From: Antedon mediterranea
Taxonomy: Eukaryota; Echinodermata; Crinoidea; Comatulida; Antedonidae
Reading direction: 5' to 3'
DNA: 64,000 nt
Assembly (NCBI RefSeq): GCF_964355755.1
Contig: NC_092670.1
Span: forward strand, 15,125,201 to 15,189,200
Every line of letters starts with the position of its first letter. Position 1 is the stretch's first letter. Shown here piece after piece: positions 12,401 to 27,400 of the stretch. The notes beneath the pieces were generated by a model. The model did no database searches. It was not told the DNA's origin and saw only the letters and a program-made list of their open reading frames with translations. Both the position numbers and the translations under genes were made by a program.

Positions 12401-15400
12401 GATGTAGAGAAATGAAATGTAATTTGTAGATAAATAAAGAGAAATCTTAGTTAGTTATATTGCTTTACGGATCAACAGGTATTTTGACAGTCTTAAATAC
12501 TACTGTAGGGTATGAATTATTTGTACAGACTCCTTCAAATTAAAAACAGCTGTACCACTGCCCTGATTGTCTGCCATCTTTTATCATTAGCTGCTTCATC
12601 TAATTAAAGACTCCCTCAATTTAGAGATCAAATAATGCAACTGATCATTTTCCTTCAAATTACAGAAAATGCATTTTTAGGGTAGAACAGCCATTTTGAA
12701 ATACACTTAAATGGATAGAAGGGCAGACAAACCAACTTATATATATATATATATATTTACCCTAAAATAATCAAATTTTAACTTTCCTTCAAATACTGAA
12801 TTTTCAACCTAAATTTGTAAAAGTGTATGTAACAAAAGAGGTAATTAATAATACAGTTTGTTTCCAAATAATAACATTTTTTTACCTGTTGTTGAAGGTT
12901 CTGTTGTTGAAGGTTCTGTCGTTGATGGTTCGGTCGTTGATGGTTCAGTCGTTGATGGTTCGGTCGTTGATGGTTCTGTTGTTGAAGGTGCAGTAGTTGA
13001 AGGTTCTGTCGTTGATGGTGCGGTAGTTGAAGGTTCTGTCGTTGAAGGTGCGGTAGTTGAAGGTTCTGTCGTTGAAGGTACAGTTGTTGTACCTGAGGAA
13101 AAACATTTAGTTACATGGTGTAAGTGATAAACATATACAGATATAAACGTATGCAGATGAAAATTAGTAACAAATAGATATTTAATCATATTTAACTTAC
13201 CACAGTCCATTGGAACATCACAATTGTCCCATCTCTGATCTGGGTCGGTTGTGTAACACCAAAGGCTATCATGGTCATCGGGATTACGGCAATAATTGTG
13301 ATTTCCCAAACCTGTATTTGGGTAGTTTGCTTGTGTTCTTGAATGTGAATGAGGTGATTGAGATAACCATTGTTGGCAGGTTCTTCCACTCTCTGTGGTA
13401 CTAACTGTACCTCTATAATCACTACCATCCTCCTCCTCATAACATTCTGAAACTGAAAACATTAGCCAACTATGTATTGGAGTAAACTGTGAATAGAATG
13501 CAAAATATAGCTAGATAGTATCCAACAGGTGCATTTTTAGTTTCTGCTTAAATAATAAAATGGAAGTTTTACTTCTCAAATTGAAGAAATTCATTCCAGC
13601 AGTATGCCACTAGATCATTTTAAAATGTTGCCGAATGAATTTTCAGATACAGTAACCTGTCAGTGCACTGATTGGGTAAAGAAATACTGTAGCTCCTCAA
13701 TGGTAAAGCAATGGTGGTGCAATTTTGGGGTATGACTTTGCATTTGATTTGTGGCCTCTCAGGAAATAGTGATATGTACAGAAAATCTATCAATGTGGAT
13801 GTAAATTTGTACATGAAACAAATAAATGTTGAATCATGTTTAACTTACCACATTCTGTTGGTTTGGTCACTCTACAATTTTCCCACCTTTGATCTGGATC
13901 GGTTGTGTAACACCAAATGCTTTCATGGTCATCAGGATTACGGCAATAATTGTGATTTCCCAAACCTTTATTTGGGTAGTTTGCTTGTGTTCTTGAATGT
14001 GAATGAGGTGATTGAGATAACCATTGTTGACAGGTTCTTCCACTCTCAGTGGTACTAACTGTACCTCTATAATCATTACCATCATCCATTTCATAACATT
14101 CTGAAACTGAGAACATATTCATCTATGTAACGGAGAACTGCGATGCGACATACACACAGTTTTAAAAGTTATAGTGAAATCACTGATGTAGAAGTCCTGT
14201 AACAAACCTGAGACCCTATTCAATCTGATTTAAATGGCAGGAATCTATTTAAATGTTGTATAAAACCAATAATAAATGTTTATATTCCTGGAATGGTACA
14301 AATAATGTCGTTCGGTGAATGATGAAAGGCTAAATCTCAACTCAGCTTCGCCTCGTTGAAATATAACCTTCAATCATTCACATCATGGCATTACTTGTAC
14401 GATTCCACTCATAAACATTCATTATTTGTATAAATTTAATCTAAGTTACTACAATTTATAATTATTATCTCAAATACAATAATAACAAAAATGAAAAAAA
14501 CAATATGATTTGTTTCAATGTACAGTAGAAGTTTATAAGGCAGTCTCTGCCATAAACAATGTGTATGATTGACCTGAAAGGCTTTCAAAATAATTGTATA
14601 AACAGGTTAAAGAGTTAACCAAATATAGTAACTGTAGTAGAACGATTTTGACATGTTCATAATTAATATACAGAAATGTAATCATGTTTAACTTACCACA
14701 TTCTGTTGGTTCGGTCACTCTACAATTTTCCCACCTTTGATCTGGATCGGTTGTGTAACACCAAAGACTTTCGTGGTCATCAGGATTACGGCAATAATTG
14801 TGATCTCCTAAACCTCCATCTGGGTAGTTTCCTGGTGTTCTAGAATGTGAATGAGGCCCTTGAGATGTCCATTGTTGGCAGGTTCTTCCACTTTCAGTGG
14901 TACTAACTGTACCTCTATAATCACTGCCATCATCCATTTCATAACATTCTGAAAATGATGCCATGAATTATGCAGTGTAGCTAACTACTTATGGGTCTAA
15001 CTGTGAAGTAATTTAACATAGTTACACTGTTTTAAAATTCACAGTGTAAACAAGAAAGCAAAAAAAAACTGCAAAAAAAATGCAATCTGGAAAATAAGGT
15101 ATGTCACAAAAAACTGCAATTGTACAATAATCTGGAGCCAATAAAAACGAAATTGCCATAAAAAAACCAGTAATCATCTATACTGAATGCGTGATTGGCG
15201 TGTCACACTTGCTAGTGTCAGGAACTACAGTGTTGGTATAAGGTGTTACATTGTGGGCAAATTTATAGAACGATTGTTGAACCCATTCGTTAGTTAGCTG
15301 ATAGTTAAAAGTGGCTGAACGGGTGCTGAATGACTAGCGGCATCAGCATTGATTGAGGTTGTTCTAGGTTATGGTTGCAATTGGTCAAGCCAAGCTTGTG

Positions 15401-18400
15401 AGAAGAAAGGCACGTACGCATCTAGCCTATAAAGTTGTTCGTGGTGAAAGCATTTGGTATAAGATAGATGAGCGGAGCTGTACGCATCTAGCCAATAAAG
15501 TTGTTTGTGGTGAAAGCAATTAGTAGATAGATGAGCGGAGCTTTACGCATCTAGTCTGTGATTCCTTTATTGGAAAGCAAGTGGTAGAGAAGACAGAATG
15601 CCATGTTGTAATGTTTATATTTATATTTGATGATTGAGTATTAATTTTTGTTTCATTTTTATGCCCAAAACAAGTTGTTACTTGTAGATATATATATTGT
15701 TGAGAATTTATATTGTGGGGATTGAATGAACAAATACTTGGATATACATTTTATATTATTTATGCACATTTCCTTTTGTTAACAATAACCTAACTCACTG
15801 ACACAGGTAGACAAGGCTCATACTAGATATTCGTGACAATGTACCTCTCCTGTGATGTTAACTCTTTACTAATAATAATATAATTGTTAGTTCAGGTTGG
15901 TTGTTATACGTTGCCTCCATATGCAATTTGTTTAAACCATACCATTGTAAAAAAGAAAATGGTTTCAAACAACATTTTTTAGAAACTGAGATCTAAAATA
16001 CAAGATTAGAGAAGAAGAATAATAATATTTACCACTTGTGGGTTCTTCTGTTGATACATAGGGTGTTCCTGTTGATGAACCTGAGGGGGAATAAACAGTT
16101 AAAAACTGTCTACACTATCAAAGTTTACCTGACAAAAAAATTTGATGTACCCAAACATGGTAGTGATATGACATCATCATGTCCATATTTGGGCACATCA
16201 AATTTTTTTGTCACATACAGTTATGTGGGGTATAGTAAAGTGAAGTAAATAAACATACAGAAAGTGTCTTTTTGACTCTTGACAAAAAATGTTAATAATC
16301 AGTGTCTACAGCAATTAGCTTAACATTGAGAAAAAAAAAGAAAATAGATTTTTACATTGAAATACAAAAACAGTACTTGTATATGTAATTCCTCTTAATC
16401 ATCTTCTTTTTAATTTTTTTTTTCAAAACTCATAGTGATACTGATAGAAGTTAAGGCTGGATTGCACTGAACATTTTATTGGCCAAAAATGTTTTCTTTT
16501 ATTGCACAAAAAGTGGTGCACCATAGAAGCAAAACGAAAATATTTATTTATACCTAAATTAGACTCAACTTATTTTTTACATTTTTAAAGATTTCACAAC
16601 ATTTAAAGATGAAAAAAATCATAGGATTTATTTTTATAAAAAACGCAGCTTTTGATCTTAAAATCGATAGGAAAAATGTAGGAATAGTGCCTTCCACACT
16701 GCCTGCTCAGTAAAAATTGCCATGGTCTTGTTAAATAACCACTCTGGCTAAAAAGTCTAATACGAATATGAAGCTCGGGTAAACTCCAGGTGTTAATGAA
16801 GTTCACTATACACTTAATTTAATTATGCTTCAATTTTGTTAAACCCATGGTAAAACTAACCATGCGAAATTATCCAAGTGAGAAAAATGATCCAATTTAA
16901 CAATGACCTTTGTATTTTGTATTTTAATGTAATTTTGATAAACTCACGACTAATCCGTTTTGTGCTATAGAGTTCTGCAGTGTGACGTCACGACGATAGA
17001 TGGCGCTGCGTGGTTGCTAGCGCAACCAAAAATGGCTAGCAACCATGCAGCGCCCCCTACCATCGTGACGTCAGCACCGCAGAGCTCTATTGCAAAAAAA
17101 ATTCTGTTTTTTATGAATTTACTTTAAAGAAATTGTGATACTTACTTGATGCTGTTGTTGTAGCTGAAAAAAAAAACAAACAAATATTTAATTACAAATT
17201 TAAATCAAATATGAACAACAAGAATTGGAACACATATTTGCAGATGTCATTCAGCAACATCTTCAATTAACTATTCAAATTTGAATCCTAAAACTATTTA
17301 AACATTTTTTCAATTATAAATTTTGTGACTGATAAGGTGCTATAAATAATTAATAAATCATAATCATATCTATGAATAAACTGTAGAACTGCCTGGAAAC
17401 TAGCTCTATAGAACTACTGCTGTTATAGAAAAAAAAATGAACTCACCTGGACAAACTGGACAGCATTCGCCTTCAACCTGAATCAATACACTCTGAAGAT
17501 AAACATAATAGTAACATTATAACCACACTAATACTAATAAAGTCCTTTCAATAAAATATACTATTGTTTAATACATATTTCTCATAAGTGAAGAATGTAA
17601 ATAAAATTGGTCAAAATAATTTCCATCTAACTATACCTATAACTTTTTGTATGTTTTTTGTACGACATAGAGTGTGTATACTGATTATACTGATATTAGG
17701 GAGAAACAACTGCAACATTAATACGACCACAGTGCGTTGAAATAATTCGCCGGATCACCGAAGTTAACCAATGTTGGGCCTGGTGACGTTGTGAATGGGA
17801 GACTGTCTGGGATCGCGTCGGGTGCTTTTTATATACAGGAGAGTGATGGTGTAATGAAAATATTGGACTATCATGTGATAGGCATGGGTTTAAGCCTATC
17901 TGTACCATACAAATTGTATCAAGATAGCAAGATTCTTTACTCTCTAAAGCCGTTGGTCCAGTATAAATTTAGTGCATGCTAAAGAACTTGGTACACCACT
18001 TGGAAAGAGTAGGATAGGGGATCCTCTTCCGGTGTGCTGATCTGGTAGGAGCTGCACTGCTGGTTGCCGTGGGTCCGTAGAAGGCCTAATCTGAATTTCC
18101 TCAGTTTCCAGTTAAGCTTGAGGACCAGTATAAATACCTTTATCTTTTATTAGCTATGGAAATTGTTTCCAATCAACTTTTGTTTTACACTATCAAACTA
18201 CTTTGATAAATAAAGTATAAGCCCAAATATGGTAGTGATATGACCATCATGTCCATATATGGGCACATCACATTCTTTTGTCACATAAAGTTTGATAGTG
18301 TAGACAGAGATTTAGATACTCACTTCATCACAATTTGGCTGTCGTTCACAGGGAGCTCTTGCACAGGAATAGGCATTATTGAAACATGTACAAGTAGAAC

Positions 18401-21400
18401 AAGTTGGATCTCTTTCATCAGGCCATGATGCTAAAGGCTGTAAAATAATCCCCAAAAATAAACACAAATAGAAAAGAGGATCAAATTTAGAAAGCCTGGG
18501 TTAAATTTCTGTAATTGGTAAATGTTATTCAATGAAATAAATTTGTCAGTGACTTCACAATGCAGGCCTTTAATCTTACCAAACGAAGTTCATCGGCACC
18601 ATCCAGACAAAGACACTTAGTAGGATGAACACAAGCTGTTCCATTGAATACTTTGTTGCCAGCACATCCGCAGCCTTCAGCACCAGAATACACGGTATCA
18701 ATAACACATTCAGATATGAAGTTACAACAAACTTGACTGCAAATCTCATAACCTGTATTACACACTGCAAAAAATACAAATAAAAACAAACACTCAAATC
18801 GAACTATAAATAAGGTGAAATATTTGTCAACATCTGCAATATAATGCAATTGATATTTCATATATCATTTTTTGGGTTAAAATAAAAACCAAAAACCTCC
18901 ATACAAATGTAAAACATCTGACTTTAGGAATAACTTGATGATGATTGTACTGCAGCTACTGCAGTAACTACATTTTCTACTGCAATAATGGATGATTTTA
19001 GTGTTTTCAATGTACGAGATTAGAGTTCATTCACTGTAATGTGTGTATGATTATCCCATTGTGTAAACAAAATTGTAAAACATGTAGTTACTTCAGTAAT
19101 TGCAGTAGAATAATTAATGGTCCTTAAGCTTCCTAATGAAAAGGTACTTTGAAGTAAAACTATCATTATCATGGATTGATATGCAGTACTACAGAATATC
19201 AATGTAATTTTTAGTTTAATGTTGAACCAGGGACTTCCCTAGTTGAATTTCACTCTTTCCTGGTTTAACCAAGATGATTACAATCATTAAGAGTCAACTG
19301 TTTCTGACAAAGTCTTCATTATATCCGGGTCATTTTTTCAACATAACTTTAGTAATAGATCTGCATTCATCTTTGAATGCTAGTCGATATGTGTATGCAC
19401 ACACCCTCACACGTACATAGTACTTTTCAAATGCCTCAACAATTTCAGCGAGACTATAAAATAGTACCATACTCTTTTCAAAATGTATGATCATTTATAT
19501 ATGCATAATTTGCATTATTTTACATATAAACCTTATTCATTATTTTTGGGAAATAATAAAAATTCTGAAGTTAAAATGTAAAAACTACATTTAAATCAAC
19601 AATGAATATGCAATAGTGCATAAATACCTACCTGAAATGGTTGTAGGCTCGTAAGCTGAAAAAGAATTTCAAAATATTTTTTTTATTATTTGAGATTTTT
19701 CTGGACAGGTCCACCTTAACCCTGGGAATATCTATTAACTTTTGGAGGCAATATTATTTTTAGATGACAAGAAGAGCAAACAGACCTTATTTTTTTGATC
19801 AAATTTTTGTTCAAAGTGAAGAATTATGTTATGTTATATTTAAATGACACATTACTGGACAAAAAAATTAATTTAGGGGGGAAATTTATCTCAATAAACA
19901 ACCAGCCTGTGTAAAATTAACTAATGTTTTAACTATACAAATTCTGAATTGAGGTGTTCAGATATCAAATTGGTTTCTCATATATCAAATTGGTTGGTCA
20001 TATATCAAATTGGTTGGTCAGATACCAAATTGGTGCACACAGATGTCTTTAATGCTACATGGGTTTTGTTGCCATAAATAATCAACTTACTTGGAATTGG
20101 CTCGCAAGCACAACACCTTCCTATATCCTCATAGTTGACCAACTGATAACCCTAGAAAACACAAGAAATTTATGATTTTACTTACAGGAAAAAATAAAAA
20201 GTTCATCATTATTTTTTTTTTATTTTTTGTATTCAAGTATGTTGAAATCATAATTATAATATAATAAATAAAGCTTTGCCTCTTTATAATGATCAAATGT
20301 GTGTAATTAGTGCAAAACTCTCAGTCTTCCTCCAGGTTGCTCAACCCTCACTTTTCAAATTTGGAGTAATCTTCAAATCCATAATAGGCCAAGCCCTTAT
20401 ATCGTACATCTCTAGTTAATACTTAGGAAAGTACTTGGGTAATGCATTTAAAGTATTGCAATTTCTGCTTGGAAGTTTGGTAGCCTAGTTAATGGCTTCA
20501 TGCTAACTAGTTTGAACTACTCAGCAAGAAGTTTACAAAGCTAGACGCTATCAATTTCTTAAAAATTACAATATACAGTAATAAAAAAATTACATACAGC
20601 ATCACAACTTCCAGGTAATTTGTTGCAAGCCAGTATACGTGTCAGTACTCTTCCTGAACAAACTGCACTAGTACATGCATCTTCCTCCTGCATCCCTTCC
20701 TACAATACAAAACATATTCAAGCATGAAAGAAATGCAAAGATAATTTTATTTAATCAGCCTCAGGAATGGAGGCGGAGTAGAGAATTGAGTGGAGTTGTG
20801 GATTAGTGAGTGGAGTTGTAGCTTGGTGGTTATTATGATGCAAGGGTCCTGGATTCAAGTCCTGTCATATCAATGTCAAGATTTTTTCTAATGACAAATT
20901 ACAACTCCACTCCCAAAGACTTGTAATAAGACTTTGTTTATGTACTGTAGAGCATCTTTAAGAAATATAGTGAATGAATTCACAAGGTAAATTGTGGTTT
21001 CTTGTAAAAGTGATACAAATTACATTAAAATATTCTTACAAATGAACATTCTGGAACGGTTGGAGTAGTAGACGGTACTATTGTAACAACTGGAGATACA
21101 GTTGAAGATACTGTGATGGTAGTTCTTTCCGTTGATCCTGACTCTCTGGTTGTTCCCTCTTCAGTTGATCCTGATTCTCTGGTTGTTCCCTCTTCAGTTG
21201 ATCCTGACTCTCTGGTTGTTCCCTCTTCAGTTGATCCTGATTCTCTGGTTGTTCTCTCTTCAGTTGATCCTGACTCTCTGGTTGTTCCCTCTTCAGTTGA
21301 TCCCGACTCTCTGGTTGTTCCCTCTTCAGTTGATCCCGACTCTCTGGTTGTTCCCTCTTCAGTTGATCCCGACTCTCTGGTTGTTCCCTCTTCAGTTGAT

Positions 21401-24400
21401 CCCGACTCTCTGGTTGTTCCTTCTCCAGTTGATCCTGTTGTCTGAGTGGATTCAGTGGTTGACTCTAAACATTTTTAACATTGAAAATTATAGCAAATTA
21501 AACCACAAACAATTCTTCAGTTTTTAATTCTCTGGGAGTTAAATTGTCTTTCGTTACAAAAAAAATAAAATGATGGCATCTGACAGGATTTGAACCTAAA
21601 CTAATACTTACCACACGTATTTTGACAAGTTTTAGTATGTGTTCCTTCACATCTACATGATCGACATTCTCCTTCAAACCATGTCTCATCTACGTCTCTC
21701 ATGTTATTGTCCATGTCTCTACATGAGCAATCTTCGGCAAGTACCACACAAACGTTGTCTCGCACTGTGTGTTCACACCAACAATCTTGACAGCGGTCAC
21801 TAATTTCAGTGGCACATTCTATGTTGCCGAAGCAATCCTCGGTACACATACATTGAAAGCAAACTACAAAAAAAACATTACATTTATTTTAATCAAAAAC
21901 AATATTTGTTTACCTACCCTAATTTATTGAAGCTAATACATCATAAAAATCAATTTATAATTATAATATACATTTACCTATAATTATCTATATTTGTATT
22001 GTAAACTTTATTTAAAAAAATTCATGCACTGTTGGGAAAATTTCAAATTTTAACTAATTACCATGAAACAACATAGCATCAAGAATGTGCAAAATACGTA
22101 TAACACTTACATGACAAACTAGTTGTTTGAGTTAATTCTCTAATTGCTGTTGTGGGATGTTCTGTTGTTGGTGCTGGTGTTGTATTAAGCGTACCTGTAA
22201 ATAAGATACAACTTAAAAGCTATACTGTATTCAGGAGCTCTAAGCACTGCGATGTTTGATATCTGTACAGCTCTACTGTTCTTAATTTATGGCTGGTTTG
22301 AGCCTGAATTTTTATGATTTTGGATCTTTTTCGGATTTATTAAAAAAATAATTATACAGACATTTTCACAACTTAACAGCAACTTAAGGTGGGAATAATT
22401 ATTAGAATAAGCTGTGCATTAATTTAAATATTTTCTTGGCAAACGTAAATGATTGACAAGAGGTGATTCAATTGAACGTGGATTTTAAGATAAAACTGCA
22501 ATAACTGCGAAAGAAAATGTAACGTAATTAAAATACAAAATATATTAATAAAAAGAAATAATAAGATTGATGAAAAAAGGCTGGATATATAACCATTACA
22601 CCAAACTCACATTTACAAGATTGTAGTGAAATTAACCTAATCGCACACTAGATACAAAAATTAAAAAAATATATATTTTCGGGAGAAATCTTATGTAGCG
22701 GATAGTAGGCGGAGGTATGCACTTTTGAAGTGCCGTTCTAGTTTCATTAATCATTCATGGTATACGGGAATCAATCCTAAGCTAACTACTTACCTGGTGG
22801 GCAGCCATACACTTCCACAGTCATTGTCATTCTTCCTGTCCACTGATATGGAACAACCTGAATAATTGTAGTTCGGATCACAGAGGAAAATCTGATTGAA
22901 TCTGTATTAGTAACATCAAAGATCTGAAAATAAATAAATATCATTGAGCTTTATTGTTAACAAATCAATAAATAATAATAATAATAATACTAATAATGTA
23001 TGAAGGCTTTTTGTGATTATGCTTCGCCTCGTTAACATAGAGCAATCGATTTATCAGCTCATGAAATATTCTGGAGTGGAGTTGCTTGCTAATGAAAAAA
23101 CACAACTCCACTCCCAAAGACTTTGTTTATGATTCGTGTATATGTTTGTCTTGTGAACAGGATTGCCACCTTTAAGAAGGATAGTGAAGGAATTCACTTA
23201 TGGTTATTCTTTGCAGTTTACCTAAATATATAATATAAAACAGGCCTGGTCTTTTAAGGCGAGTGAGAGTGATCACTCACCTAACACAATCCTAAACTGC
23301 GCTTGAGGAGTGCGATTTACAACACGCCTAAATTTGGTAAACTTCTACACACCAAAGTACAAACAGCACAACTACAGCACCCCTGAATGTGATGAGGAGT
23401 GCAATTTGTAGCACACCTACAATTTTGAAAATACAAGGCCTGATAAAAAAAAATGTCATTACCTTATCGAAACGTTGTTCAACATCAAGATTTGGATCAC
23501 TTGAGACTTCCTTTATTGTTACCAGTGTATCTACAGTATCTCCTACCATCACTGTAAACATATTAACTCTGTTGTATTGATCACCTCGAACAGAAATTTC
23601 AGTTATGTCCATAGGTTGCGAAAGGGTAAACTGAAAAATATTTAAATACAAATAATTAAAAACAATTAATTAAACACAATTGAAAAATTGTAACAGCAAT
23701 AGTATTGTAACAATAACAGCAGCAGTGTACCATTAATCAGAATAATAATAATAGGGAGTTTTTGCCTGAGCTGGTAAAAACTCAACTTTACCAGATAGCT
23801 TCAACATTCTAACAGGACACAACGCATGTATCGTGTAACCTACAACAAATTGTTGAAGGACTAAAGCCTAGGCCTAGCTGTAGACCTTTTTATTGTATAA
23901 GCAGATTAATTTAATTACAAAGTGGGCAGAGCTTGCGCATTGCATGTTGTTAATTACAAAGTGGACAGAGTTTGCCCATTGCATGTTGTTAATTACAAAG
24001 TGGGCAGAGCTTGCGCATTGCATGTTGTTAATTACAAAGTGGACAGAGTTTGCGCATTGCATGTTGTTAATTACAAAATTGGTAGAGTTTGCGCATTGCA
24101 TGTTGTTAATTACAATGTGAGTGGAGTTTGAACATTGCATGTTGTTAATTACAATGTAGGTGGAGCCTGTGCATTGCATGTTGTTAATTATAAAGTCGGC
24201 AGAACTTGCACATTGCATGTTGTTACATTTATATTACATTGACATGTTCAGGTGAAAACATCCTAATATAAATATACTTACTCTTATGAATTCATTTCTT
24301 GTACCCAAATCACCAGCATTTCGGGGCATCCAAGGAAGACCACTACTTATTCCATATACAGTGTTTTCGTTCATTGAATCTTCAAGGCTGGAATACTCAA

Positions 24401-27400
24401 TATTACTGCAGTTACCAAGTAATGGTATTCTGCATTGTGCTACAAATAAAGTAATATTGATACTTTATAAATTAAAACTGTAAAATTGCTATAACTGCAT
24501 ACATGCCAACATCTAAAGTTTTAAAACTTGATTTCACCAATGAGCTATGTTCGAAGCGATCATGAGATCATGTTCCGAATATGAGCACTGTTTCAATAAT
24601 TTGACAGTATGATTCATATATAATTTACAGTGGTACGCAGCATCAATTTATACAAAATACAAGATTTATCTTGTAATCTGGGAGAAAACGTTGAAAAATC
24701 GGGAGCACGAAGTTACGCCGGGAGTAAAAATTCAGAATAGCAACTGGGCAAAAAAAGAGTTACTTACGTTCTACTGTAACAGTTGTAGTTGTTACTGTAA
24801 TAGAAGTAAACTCAGGTGTAGTAGTAACCACTGTTGTTTCTGTAATATCTACAGTGCAATAAAACAGAGATCTCAAGTTGGAAAAATTATATGAAACGAA
24901 AATGTGGTCAAACAATACAAGGTGTAATTTTAAACATATAAACAAAGTATTTCTATTACTGAAATTGCGTACAGGGAAAATATTTATCTTTTTATCAATA
25001 TAAATTTGAAATGTCATCAAAACCAAGACTACAAGGGAGCAGGAGATGACAATTAAATTCAACCTTTATTTCGACAAGAATCGAACATCAACATAGGTAC
25101 AATGACAAGAAAAATAATGTAAAGTATCGAAAAAGTTATTTTACTAGCTTATAATTCATGAACTCTATGTCGATGAAATAAAGTATCATTTGGTATTAAA
25201 ATGGAATGGTTTTTTCATGTGTGTATTTATTGGCGACATTTTGGAAAGTCTTTTCCATACGAATCAGTGCCAATGACTCTTATCTGCACTATCAAACTTT
25301 ATGTGACAATGTGATGTACCCATATATGGACATGATGATGTCATATCACTACCATATTTGGGTATCACTACCATATTTAGACACATCACACCTTTTTTGT
25401 TTGTCAAACTAATTTGATAATGTAGACAGAGCTTAACAGAATCATAACAGAGAGAAACTAATATACCAATACACATTTTGATGTAATATGAAAACAAAAA
25501 TGCTACTTACATTCTGTTGTAGAGACAGTAGCTGTAAAAGAAAAAGAGAAACAGTTAACAATTTTCTACTGTGCACAGAGATATGTTTTGTTTCAATTCA
25601 TCAACAAGGTAGGCATTGTTGAATTTACAATATTAAAACAACAACAAAATATTTAAAATAGTTAAATGACAAGTTCACATTACAACATATAAAAATGAAA
25701 AACATTAAAATATAAACCAAGTCGTCTTCTAAAGTATTATGATAAAATGTTATTTGAAAATATAAAACAAGCGCTGTGAATCATAAGCCACAATTATTAC
25801 AAATTATATGTTGATTAGTATTAATTTTTTTAACCTGCTTATGCAATTATTTAGAAAGTTGTTATTCAGTGACTGACTAAATTATGCATTATTGTAGTAG
25901 AAATGTGGTTACTGCAGTAACTGCAGTAAAATAATATTGAAAAGATCCCTAAAGGCCCATTTACACTAGGACGATAACGATTGGTGATAAAATAGATAAA
26001 CATGAACTTTTCATATATTAAACAAAAGAAATCTAACAAGTTTTCATCATATAACTATAGAATAACCATCTATGCTTCCTTTGATGAAAAAGATATTTTC
26101 ACACGTCCAATCAAATGATGTCATGATTGATAAGAGCAATAATATCGTACATAGATTTTATTGTTTTTATTAATCATGATGTCATTTGGTTGGGTTTCAA
26201 AAAATATTATTTTTATCAAAGACAGCATAAATGATTATCCTATAGTTCAAAGAAAAACCTTTCTAATTTCTTTTGTTTTATATAAGAAAAAGGCCATATA
26301 CATGCTCAAGTTAGTGTTTACCGACCAACCGACAAACTAGCCGACAGACCACCCGACCGACATAGTGAGCTGTAGAGTCGCACGCGACTAAAAATGCATG
26401 CTTATCTATTTATCGTTGATTGTCTAAGTGTAAATAGGCCTTAAAGGTTTCTATAAAATGAGAAATTCTTTCTACAACTGAGAACTATTGCTGTTTCGCT
26501 GTACCATGCCGAGGGTGTTAAAGAGTTGCCATTCAATCGAATTTGAATACCATGAAAGCTCCAGTGGTTTAATGGCTACCACATCTGCATATCAAACACA
26601 AGGTTCCGGGTTTGAATCTCGGTTGGGCGACTTTTTCTCATTCTCACAGATTTCCTCATCTTATCTTATCAAATTAATTATTACATTTTCAGTATATCAC
26701 CGAGCGGTTTAGAATTTGTTCTCAGCCTGTTCTGTTTATTTATATAACAATATAATGTCAGTACTTACATGGAGGGCATCCATACACAGAAACTGTGAAA
26801 TTTGCATTCATACTCTCAATGCGAATTCCCATGACATCAAATATGTGCAGATCTTCCAAAATGTCTGAGCTAGACGAGATCAAGTCTGCTATGAAGATTT
26901 TTGGTGCATTCTAATAATAAAAATGTAAAAAATCACTGCACGGTATATAAATATTTTGGCAAATTTTCTTCCTCTCCATTTACCATGTCCTGCCAAATCA
27001 TCTCTGCTATCCTTTTACCTTCAACTCGTCTCTCCATCACCACCACACACGATCTCATAATAACTTCTGTACCTACCCATAAATCCAACTCCAACACAAT
27101 ATTAGATACTCCAGACAAAAAAAAAAATCATATCTTTTCTAATTATTATTCATTATGTCTTGACCTGTCTTTTTCATATTGTCATTTATTTTTTGGTTTA
27201 TTTTTTTTTCTCGCCCATCCATTTTCATCTTTCTAGGCATTTGCCTTTATTTGATCTTCTTGCATTGTATGTTCTTATACTTTTTGTCAGAGTTTGTAAA
27301 TAGAACTTTTTAAAAAAATGAAAAATGAGATAATCAACTTTATGTGACAAGTTCAAACTGAGTAAAAAAATTTACCCACAACAAATATTCTATTGCAAAT

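Noticed and set aside
17717-17830. Functional 5S rRNA gene
   Set aside because: Stem regions are altered, internal spacing differs and a non-5S body follows; a 5S-derived SINE fits better.
20800-20860. Functional tRNA gene
   Set aside because: The A and B boxes are present but no cloverleaf can be drawn; it is a SINE head.
21113-21527. Plus-strand open frames over the 33-base repeat
   Set aside because: Same cause as above; the minus strand encodes exon 52 with proper splice sites.
23874-24218. Open frames of 13-residue repeats on both strands
   Set aside because: The 39-base tandem repeat lies in an intron; no splice phase or domain supports coding.
26901-27236. Plus-strand open frame of 111 residues
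   Set aside because: Low-complexity, AT-rich intron sequence with no domain; opposite in strand to the gene.
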